Below, piece by piece: positions 49,301-56,000 of a stretch of 64,000 nucleotides of DNA. How positions within the stretch are numbered: the stretch's first letter is position 1; the number at the start of each line of letters is the position of its first letter. Origin of the DNA: Actinernus sp. WN-2022 (Eukaryota; Cnidaria; Anthozoa; Actiniaria; Actinernidae). A program made the translations under genes and the position numbers. The DNA lies in assembly GCA_030867875.1 (NCBI GenBank), contig JAOWCC010001501.1, positions 22,255,036-22,319,035 of the forward strand, read 5' to 3'. The notes below the pieces were generated by a model. That model was not told where the DNA came from and made no database searches. It saw nothing but the letters and a program-made list of their open reading frames with translations.

Positions 49301-52228
49301 AATTAACTTTTGATAAAGATTTCGTACTCAGCTAATAAGTATGCATAACTTTTGATAAAGATACGTAACTCCTATGGGACATACATGGTCATTTCAAGTT
49401 CCACAATTAGAATAACACAGAATCACATAACAATAATGTGCATTCCAATTATTGTTTCATTTCACAAGCACGATAAAATATTCATGTCCAATCTTTATGG
49501 TCATTTACAATGGCTTGCCGAAGCAGCTCACCATTGTAAATGACCATAAAGATTGTCCACTTATATTATTTTTATCTACCACTTATAATTGTATGAAACA
49601 ATAACAAAACCTCTCTAAATCGTCTAAGAGGTACTTCAAGGTGTCAAAAGATAACATGAGAAGGAAAAGATGTTGAGGCAAAAGTTTGTTAATGCTGCTG
49701 AAGGTGTGAAAAGGTAAGATGGGAAGGAAAAGATGTTGAAAGAATGGCAAAAGTTTGCAAAAGTCTTTGCTTTGATGTTTATTCTAAACATTTTGAGCTA
49801 GAGCAAAATGTTAAAAAAAACCTAGAAGATATTTTAGACCCCTAATCTTGTTTTATAAATGGAAGTTTTAACTCTTGATTCATGTCTTCGGCTAGCATTT
49901 ACTTCAAACCCTCCACAAATTTTACATATTTGTACGTCAAAGTACTGGGTTTGCTCAGGGTTTGCTCTAGGTTTGCTCAGAGTTTGCTGCAGGTTTGCTT
50001 AGAGCAAATGCAGCAAACATTGAGCAAACCCTTGGGTGCATCATGGACTTGCTCGAAAGTGAACCCGAACCTGAATGCATTGGAGATTAGTTCTGGTCGG
50101 TACTCTATCTTAGCGTCTCTAAGTCCCGCACTGGATTTCTTGTCTACAGAAGATGTTATGTTAAATACCCAGCTAATTCGAAAACGGAACGATGACCATA
50201 TGTTAATATTCTAAGTTGGAAGTTCAGTGCCCAAGGCTGCAACAGTGCTTGAGAGCTCAGCTGCCAGGAACCCTGGCAACCAAACAGCCCAGCACACTGG
50301 GTTGCACAAAAGTGGACAAGGAAGGGAAAACCGCGAGCGATCACAGCGACGTGAAACTGACATGTGGGAAACCGAGCCACGATCAAGACAACAACACAAA
50401 GCACAAGTCCTGGATGAACCAGCCCCAGGGCCGCATGAGCAAACACAGTCGCTGGATCTTTAACCATGCCTAAATTACATTTAGTCTCAATTATACATAA
50501 ATGCTGTAATCAGTTTAGCCTTCTTTAGCTTCCTCCATTGCAGCAAGTTTATTTCTCCTCTGGAGGAGATGACATTGTGGTTGACTCACACCTGTAACCA
50601 TGTTATCTCATGTTCATTTTCATCAAAGCTTCAAAAACAGACCCCTTCTGACAGCTGGGCTCCACCAGCTTTATTTAACCTTATTATTTTTTTGACCTGC
50701 AACATATACATCTGGGCCCAGTTGTTCAAAGGGTGGATAACTTTATCCACCAGATAAATCCTTATGCACCTATCAGCAGCTTCCCCGAGGGGTCGACCCC
50801 CGGGCTGACCAGGGGGATTGTAAAAAAACAGAAACAATGTTGATGATTTCCCCCAGGAGAAGGGGAATTGTCCCTTTCAAAGTGCCCTGGTTAGGTCTTC
50901 CACGACCTACAATCTCCTGTCATTTTGCACGAAATGAGAACGATGGAGCTGAATTGACTACTGAATCTCGTTACTAACGTTATTTCTATAACATTGAACA
51001 CTATTTTCAACAGAAAATGGAACTTTATCAACACTTCACTGAACTTCATAGCATCTTTAAGGAACAAATCCCCAACCCCCGTTTTCCAACCCTAGAGAAA
51101 AGTCGAGCATTTCCCCGACCCCAGGGGCAATGTTTGCATTCAATCCTCCCGATTCCCCCACATATCTCCGTAGTTAGCCCGAGGTCGACTCCTCGGGGAA
51201 GCCGCTGATAGGTGCATTATCCAGTGGATAAAATATGTTAGTTTGGTTAACACTTATCCACTGGATAAGGATAACCCTGCTAGCAGAGGTTCTTTTCTCT
51301 TACCCTCTCTCCAGTTCCACTAACGAGGGAGAAAGTAACCTCTGCCACGATCCGAACGGTTTTCTGTTGAGCATGCGCCACGGTATCTCGATTTCCATTG
51401 GCTGAGAAAAACGAGACAGTAAACATTGTAGATTTCCAATTGTTAATGGCAAGAGAAGGCATGGGAAAAATAAAATAAAGAGTGATGTTGCTTTCCTTGA
51501 GGTTTGACACAGCTGCTTTTAACGCTACTTCGAACTCGCTCACGCTCATGTTCACTCCAAAAACAGATGACATCTTGAAACTGCAGATTCTAGACTGGGC
51601 AGTGTTTTAATAGTATCAGCAGGTAATGTGCGTGTGACGTCGATCTCGAGAAACCAGTTTTTAAACCGGTTAGTCATGTGACTTACCTCCAAAAACTTGG
51701 AGCCGGCGAGATCTAAAGAACCGTTCGGATCGTGGCAGAGGTTACTTTCTCCCTCGTTAGTGGAACTGGAGAGAGGGTAAGAGAAAAGAACCTCTGCTAG
51801 CAGGGTTGATAAGGATTTACCCAGTGGATAAAGTTATCCACCCTTTGTCTTTGAACAACTGGGCCCTGTACGTAGCTTATGTACCCCCTGAACGTTCATA
51901 TATTTGTATTACACCCCTATGCACTAAAAAATGCATTGTATATCAACATTTAATGCTTACCTGCACTGAATGAAAGAGGCAGTAGTTGTAAAACTTGATC
52001 TTGCAGAGCTTCAGAAAATTCAAACAAGCTGAAGAGTCCACGAGAAAATCATCGGTCAAAGCATGGTAATGAAACGTTTAGGAGAACACTTGACTAAAAA
52101 CAGCTTTACCTGCAAGCACAACGTCCTGTTATAAGTTTCATCAGGTTCTCGTACTTACTTCTTGGTCTTTCATCCGTAAACAAGTCGATAACAATGTCCC
52201 CAACAGTCGTTTCCAACAAGACAGACAT
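28751..52228 (-). CDS. PPIL4: PPIL4: cyclophilin-type peptidyl-prolyl isomerase with RRM, twelve exons
   Basis: Exons in transcript order are 52228-52159, 52028-51961, 47798-47734, 47327-47210, 46658-46516, 44723-44627, 43480-43364, 41836-41712, 39461-39396, 38377-38266, 37389-37314 and 29141-28751. The protein starts [20 protein letters not shown], the conserved PPIL4 N-terminus. Residues 1-160 form the cyclophilin domain ([42 protein letters not shown]); the cyclophilin Trp is Tyr, as in vertebrate PPIL4. An acidic linker ([12 protein letters not shown]) precedes the RRM (LFVCKLNP as RNP2, then [15 protein letters not shown]). The tail from KYDLVYDEG is Arg/Lys/Asp/Ser-rich. With one missing base restored in exon 9 the chain is 482 residues, close to the 492 of human. 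PPIL4 is a nuclear, spliceosome-associated protein. Exon 9 is 66 nt where phase demands 67. The last intron hosts the 6.6-kb transposon. Confidence 0.93.
29314..29752. mobile_element. Foldback MITE (TTAAAGGAGAACTGAA ends)
   Basis: TTAAAGGAGAACTGAA at the left is mirrored by TTCAGTTCTCCTTTAA at the right. The interior also contains CGTATCGTACGT twice (about 29477 and 29610). It lies in the last PPIL4 intron, just beyond the last exon's acceptor. Confidence 0.8.
30201..30406. repeat. Left terminal inverted repeat
   Basis: Aligns with the reverse complement of 36571-36820 with scattered mismatches and gaps; the right copy has an extra roughly 30-bp hairpin and an 11-bp insertion. The inner limit is near CGAATTGGGTTCCCTGTGG. 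Confidence 0.8.
30627..30754 (+). other. Possible 5'-UTR intron of the transposon gene
   Basis: A strong donor (AAATCT-GTAAGTATTT at 30627) and an acceptor (TTTCAAATTTCAG ending 30754) lie just before the start codon at 30763. An upstream ATG (30595) would read ten codons and then hit TAA across the junction, so this is best seen as leader sequence, not coding. Confidence 0.45.
30763..36156 (+). CDS. Transposon-encoded protein with duplicated Cys/His modules, XPG/FEN1-like module and Cys-rich tail
   Basis: Exons 30763-32909, 33009-33482, 33890-34863, 35087-35676 and 35896-36156 join in phase to an uninterrupted 1,481-residue protein. Near the N-terminus are two modules of the form C-x2-C ... 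H-x2/3-C (C8/C11 with WHKSC at 74-78; C128/C131 with YHLKC at 177-181), separated by a basic/acidic linker. The centre holds conserved blocks: [64 protein letters not shown] and [20 protein letters not shown]; the Asp and Glu residues here could form an RNase-H-like DDE site (inference). Exon 4 carries [17 protein letters not shown] then [12 protein letters not shown], which resembles the acidic active-site block of FEN1/XPG nucleases. The C-terminus is CSCTRCKC...CTPLCRCQC. Proteins of this architecture are abundant in coral and other invertebrate genomes, usually left unnamed. This copy looks intact and young. The catalytic role is inference. Confidence 0.85.
36571..36820. repeat. Right terminal inverted repeat with internal hairpin
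   Basis: Inverse of the left TIR. It contains an extra palindrome at 36765-36794: GGTTCGTTCCTC, a 6-nt loop, then GAGGAACGAACC, a perfect 12-bp stem absent from the left end. Confidence 0.8.
36943..37040. mobile_element. 98-bp foldback MITE
   Basis: CAAAGCAAGGGAATCCTTTG...TTTTGCTAGG is inverted at the right as CCTAGCAAAAGC...TTGCCTCGCTTTG; arms are about 35 bp. It lies between the transposon and PPIL4 exon 11. Confidence 0.82.
37515..38072. mobile_element. Foldback MITE containing a SINE
   Basis: Arms TTAAAGGGAGCCT...ACCTAAATCTAATG on the left and CATTAGATTTAGGTAT...GGTTCCCTTTAA on the right, about 110 bp with mismatches. The same arm family recurs at 61801-62116. The central part holds a tRNA-like SINE. 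Confidence 0.8.
37690..37910 (-). mobile_element. tRNA-derived SINE
   Basis: On the minus strand, 37908 downward reads GGAGCCCTGGTGGTGCAGTG then GTTAATTGC (A box) and AGTTCGATTCCCGG (B box), about 55 bp apart, followed by a non-tRNA body. Inserted inside a foldback element. Confidence 0.78.
39060..39324. mobile_element. Foldback MITE
   Basis: GTTGATAGACTGCTTG and AAAGTTGCTGTGTTATGG on the left recur inverted at the right (CCATAACACAGCAACTTTAC, CAAGCAGTCTACAGGTTGA). It lies just downstream, on the plus strand, of PPIL4 exon 10. Confidence 0.8.
39546..40000. mobile_element. MITE with CTTAAGCGACCACC ends
   Basis: Begins CTGTCAACTCTCTCTTAAGC and contains several GTGGTCGCTTA(C/T)GGG motifs at both ends. 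The terminal layout resembles the TA-flanked element at 54076-55332 (GTAAGCGGACACC). The right limit is not clean. Confidence 0.6.
40308..40341. repeat. T11-G23 homopolymer junction
   Basis: Same T-run/G-run arrangement and following GGTT as at 12083-12119 and 17251-17281. Confidence 0.95.
40835..41699. mobile_element. TA-flanked MITE (CCGTATTTAC ends)
   Basis: TTA-CCGTATTTAC at the left and GTAAATACGG-TAA at the right, a 10-bp perfect inverted terminus with TA duplication. Near the left end GTGTATAAGCCGCACC is followed by a small palindromic mate (GGTGTGGCTTAT). A short open stretch encodes [15 protein letters not shown], and a similar string ([13 protein letters not shown]) is on the minus strand near 45560. 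An internal 80-bp piece (GGAGTGATTTAAA...CAAGAAATGAC) recurs at about 42133-42215. Confidence 0.75.
42133..42330. repeat. Fragment related to the TA-flanked MITE
   Basis: CTGGAGTGATTTAAATACAG followed by a CGCACAAGAAATGAC block matches 41430-41475; flanking ends are not recognised. Confidence 0.6.
42478..42605. mobile_element. Solo foldback MITE related to the 106-bp satellite
   Basis: Starts TCAACCACAATTTCTGGGAA, ends ...TTTCCCAGAAACCATGATTGA, and the interior contains AACCATTCAATTTAGGGTGA and GGGTGGGTGGG. Read in reverse, this follows the satellite unit (TTCACCCTAA, TTAATGGTT, CCACCC). It is a single copy in a PPIL4 intron. Confidence 0.8.
43925..44540 (-). mobile_element. 5'-truncated LINE fragment (C-terminus and 3' end)
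   Basis: Minus-strand frame 44468-44082 reads [20 protein letters not shown], later [37 protein letters not shown] and [19 protein letters not shown], the C-terminal region of L2/CR1-like ORF2. The RT itself is missing. A C-run (43886-43901) lies beyond the 3' end. Confidence 0.88.
45540..45835 (-). repeat. Relative of the GTATAAGCC(G/A)CACC MITE family
   Basis: Contains 'TGTAAGCCACACACCCAACT', 'ATGTATAAGCCACACC' and the minus-strand [13 protein letters not shown] codons also seen in 40835-41699. A further relative, with AACCCGCACCCCTGATTTTG, lies at about 46090-46260. Full ends were not determined. Confidence 0.45.
45846..46062. mobile_element. Foldback MITE (GAGGCCAGTAGGTCCTCTGG ends)
   Basis: GAGGCCAGTAGGTCCTCTGG followed by AATGTTGAA is mirrored exactly at the right; the 217-bp element has about 35-bp arms. 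Confidence 0.88.
46922..47106. mobile_element. Foldback MITE
   Basis: AATAACCTACATTGTGGCAT and ATGCCCTGATATT on the left are inverted at the right (AATATCAGGGCATATT, ATGCCACAAATAGGTTATT). Confidence 0.82.
48551..48768. repeat. Two-copy direct repeat, spacing about 140 bp
   Basis: 'GTGATCAATGACATCATCAT ... TGATTTATGGGAGCCCAATA CCATGTCTGTCAAAGT' and a diverged second copy (ATAACCAATGACAACATCC ... CCATGTCTGTCAAAGT). Confidence 0.8.
48785..48866 (-). mobile_element. tRNA-related SINE head
   Basis: The minus strand reads GCCTCACTGGTTAGCTCAGT then TGGTAGAGC, a good A box; the B-box region (GAGGTCGGACGTTTA) is degenerate. It is not a functional tRNA because the cloverleaf is not recoverable by eye. 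Confidence 0.65.
48900..49204 (-). mobile_element. LINE reverse-transcriptase fragment
   Basis: The minus-strand frame from 49204 reads [20 protein letters not shown] then a degenerate stretch and [16 protein letters not shown], i.e. the finger and first palm block (F-L-D-L-K-x-A-F-D) of an L2/CR1-like RT. Only about 100 codons remain; the catalytic FADD box is absent. Confidence 0.88.
49490..49554. repeat. Perfect 24-bp stem hairpin with 17-nt loop
   Basis: AATCTTTATGGTCATTTACA-ATGG (49490-49513) pairs without mismatch with 49531-49554. The size is that of a small pre-miRNA, but no expression evidence is available. It lies in a PPIL4 intron. Confidence 0.85.
49935..50035. repeat. Short GTTTGCTC tandem/inverted repeats
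   Basis: TTTGCTC(A/T)(G)(A/G)G recurs five times and is followed by the inverse GAGCAAA/GCAAAC motifs. Low complexity. Confidence 0.7.
50765..51216. mobile_element. Inner foldback MITE A
   Basis: TGCACCTATCAGCAGCTTCC then CCGAGG at the left; CCTCGGGGAAGCCGCTGATA then GGTGCA at the right. Non-coding. Confidence 0.82.
51274..51807. mobile_element. Inner foldback MITE B with 88-bp perfect arms
   Basis: 51274-51361 (starting AACCCTGCTAGCAGAGGTTC) is a perfect reverse complement of the right arm that ends at 51807. The arms are the longest exact inverted repeat seen in the window, which points to recent insertion. Confidence 0.92.
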
Positions 52229-53017
52229 GGCTGACGTTTGACTGTTTAGACTTTGGTGCAGTAGAACATGTGTCCTCACTCCGTCCTAAAATTCTGTCTT
52301 ATGAAAACTTCATAATGCTTTCTAATGCTTCAATGTGGTGTTGGGAAGAAGGAAAAAAGCTTTGCGATCAAAGCACACCTTCTAGCTAGCTGCGATGAAG
52401 AACAACGAACAACTGTTGAGCACCGTCGCGTGGTAGAAGAGAGTCCACATGCGCAAGATCGATCCAAGTTGGTAAAACATAATCTCATGGGGTGGTACTA
52501 ATAGCAAAATAAAAGTAAAACATTACGAATACTAAAATTAAAAATCGTTGCAGTCAAAGGTTTTTTTACTTCACAAGCTAAATATACTAAGAATATGATC
52601 TTCATGCTCTTCTTATCCGAATTTCCTTAGTATTATATGAGAAATATGTTGCTATTTTAAAGCTGCGTTACCCGTCCCCGGAGAGTAAATTCGTTGTCTG
52701 TCCATATATCAAAATATATACTTTAATTTAATGAAGTAATATTTCTAAGGTTACTTATTGGGCTGGGGCTCTTTCTACAAGTCTGGGATAGGATATGGTA
52801 AAAGGCATTCTTTAGGTCTGGGATAGGGTCAGGGTTTTGAGGTCTCCGCGGCACATCTCACCCCTATCCAAAAATCTTCTGAGTGCCCCCCCCCCCCCCC
52901 CCGCCCGCTATCATCTTTATTGCACCTATAACCCCACCCATAAGTTATGTCTTTCGTTTCGACGCCCCCCTGGCCCTTACGTCTAAATAGCGCGCCATTT
53001 TCGAACGAGAATCCAAG
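52229..53017. promoter_or_regulatory. Probable shared promoter region of PPIL4 and SKA3
   Basis: Only 789 bp separate the two divergent start codons. The stretch holds a C17 run (52886-52902) and sequence such as CGCGCCATTTTCGAACG close to SKA3. No TATA box was identified. The 5' UTRs of both genes must lie here. Confidence 0.6.
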
Positions 53018-56000
53018 ATGGCCGCAGGGTCGCGCGAGTTTTTCTCGCATTTTCGCCACTTTGGCTCTTCGCTGGAAAGAGATTGCAATGACTTGAAGTC
53101 TAGGCTTGACGATAACGAGAATGCTACAGAAAAAGAAGGCCGTTCTCACCTTGTTTTGCGAGGAATACTGTCTGATATCACTGAATTGAAGGTATTTTAA
53201 CAACATTATTAGTCATAGTTAGCGTAATACGTGTAGCGAAGGAAATAAGTTAAATGTCTTCGACTTCGAGCAGTCTAGCTTCTAGGGAATAGTAAAGAAT
53301 CCTTCACATTACTTTTGCTGCGACTTTTAAATTTATTTGCCTGCAAACAAGCGTAATGTGATCTGAGTGACAAAGTTATGACAAAACATTTAGGGTGAAA
53401 TGAGCACTAAAGCAACACAAGCCAAAGCGAACCTGTCCTTTGGAGAATTTCTTACTGCATGCGAGAGGCTTGCCGAACACACCAAGGATTGCACTGAGGA
53501 TTTAGAAGAACATCTTCAACAATATGGCTACAGAAAGCCAGGTAAAAAAATAATTTAATAATACTATGAAATAATATAGCAAAATATTAGTGCAATAGTG
53601 GTGATTCTTGGTTTGCATACAGTCATAAATTAGAAAAAAAGTATTTCTGGGAAACAGTTAGGGGGGACCATCAACATATTCCTAGCTAGTGCCCCACTTA
53701 ATGTCCAATAATAATGGACATTAGGGACTGTTCGTTATTTATGGCTAATGGGGGGGGGGACCATAGAAAAATTTACAACCCCCCCTCCCTCAAACTCCAA
53801 TATATGAAAAACCTACCCCCCTCTCAATAATGCCCAAGATGACTGCTGGACTAGGTCTTAGGTGGGTGTCTGGTAGCCATTGGACACCCCTTTGTTGTGG
53901 ATCCACCACTGGCTCAGGATACCAGAGGTTCTAGTCTCTAAGCTAAAGTTAAGGTGCTGCCCTCAGGTATTTAAGCTGTTAATTAGTCAATACTGAGAAC
54001 CCCAGAGAACTATTCAGTGCTGCATTGTGAAGAATCTCTAAATGAGTAAATATGGAAACTGCAAAAACTACAGTACAGTCGAACCCCTCGTAAGCGGACA
54101 CCCTTGGGACCGCCTCGAAGTGTCCGCTTACGAGGGGTGTCCGCTTACGGGGGGTTGAAAACGAAACGAAACAAGACAGAACACAATCCTCATCCAAATG
54201 AGCTAACAAGCAACTTAGAAGTTGTTGGTCATGTACCCAAACTAATGGCACGCTGGGTGACAAGATTTCTGAAACGTCAAACTAACTCGGCAACCGTAGT
54301 TGTTAAGGGGAAACGAATTAATCGAGGCACTGGTTATGGACTTGAGCTGCCCTGTCATTATCACTTCAAGGGGGACACATTTTCTTGCGACTGGCTGAAG
54401 GAGAAACTACAGCAAGGATCATTTGAAGTGGATGATGACTAAATGCCAAGGACTCTATAGTTTTATGAAAATACTTTTAAATTGTACTGAAGTTTTGTTT
54501 ACATTGATCTTCGAGCATGATCCCCTGATTAGTAATTGTGATCACGACAGGATATCACTAGATACTTGACACACGACACCGACGCACATTAGTAATTGCG
54601 ATCACGACAGGATATCACTAGATACTTGACACACGACACCGACGCACATTAGTAATTGTGATCACGACAGGATATCACTAGATACTTGACACACGACACC
54701 GATGCACATTAGTAATTGTGATCACGACAGGATATCACTAGATACTTGACACACGACACCGATGCACATTAGTAATTGTGATCACGACAGGATATCACTA
54801 GATACTTGACACACGACACCGATGCACATTAGTAATTGTGATCACGACAGGATATCACTAGATACTTGACACACGACACCGACGCACATTAGTAATAGTG
54901 ATCACGACAGGATATCACTAGATACTTGACACACGACACCGATGCACATTAGTAATTGTGATCACGACAGGATATCACTAGATACTTGACACACGACACC
55001 GATGCACATTAGTAATTGTGATCACGACAGGATTATTTATCACTAGATACTCGACACACGACACCGATGCACAGTTGTGCGATGAAAGGAGTGCTTTTGT
55101 ATCAAATAAATATCATTTCCTGAGGATTATGTTTTCAAGTGTCCACTTACGGGAGGTCTTTTTTGCCGTTGGGACCAGAGAAATGGTGTCCGCGTCCGCT
55201 TACGGGAGGTGTCCGTTTATGGGAGGTTACAAATATAGGGTTTTCTTAAGGAAACGGCCGGGACTTCAAAATGGTGTCCGCTTACAAGGGGTGTCCGCTT
55301 ACGAGGGGTGTCCGTTAGGAGGGGTTCGACTGTAGTTTCAAAAAATTGTGCAGAGGAAAAAGCTGCAAAATAATGTGCACTATAGATGGGCAAAATAAAT
55401 CCTATTCAGTAAAATGGCCCATCACGTTTCTAATGGTCTGTCCCTTGGGCCAGTACAAAGACATAATTTTGCAGTGCACTTATCCTCAATTTGACCTTAC
55501 ATCATGTAATTTATTGACAGGAGATCTCCCCCTCGTAGAGAGCATATATGAGGTGATAAGCAGCAGTAGTGATAACGATAAAAGGTACTGGTCAGCTCCT
55601 GACCTTCATGGCATATAAACCTTATTCACACAGCACCTTTGTTTCCTCATTGTGATATACTGCTCAGTGCGATGTTTATATACATGGGAAATCTATTGTT
55701 TCTATCAATGGCTGCCACACACATGACAAGGGCGAATTGATTCCCAGAGAGAGTAAAGGATATGGAGAGGACATTCCAGTTAGAGAACTGTGCTTACACT
55801 GTCTTGAAAAGCCCTTTTATACATATTAATGGTACTGTTCATCTTGAAAAGTCCTTGTAATGAATAAAAAAATCCTTGAAAAGGACTTGAATTTCTTTAG
55901 TATATATGCTGTAAGCATGTTGTTTTTTTAAGAAATAGAATTACCAAAAAATATCTGTAAGACAGTGAAATAATTCAGTTTGATTGTTTCACAGTAGTTG

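Larger units (their letters stand above)
50714..51866. mobile_element. Outer foldback MITE (GGGCCCAGTTGTTCAAAG ends)
   Basis: GGGCCCAGTTGTTCAAAGGG then TGGATAACTTTATCCACC on the left and the inverse on the right. It contains two other foldback elements inserted one after the other. Confidence 0.88.
54076..55332. mobile_element. TA-flanked TIR element with HIRAN-like ORF and tandem array
   Basis: TA-CAGTCGAACCCCTCGTAAGC then GGACACC at the left; GGTGTCCG...GAGGGGTTCGACTG-TA at the right. The GTGTCCGCTTACG(A/G)GGGG motif is repeated several times near both ends. About 1.26 kb, inserted in the long second intron of SKA3. Confidence 0.9.

Noticed and set aside
50216..50473. Two overlapping plus-strand ORFs of about 80 codons
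   Set aside because: No domain, no splice support, and they sit in repeat-rich PPIL4 intron sequence.
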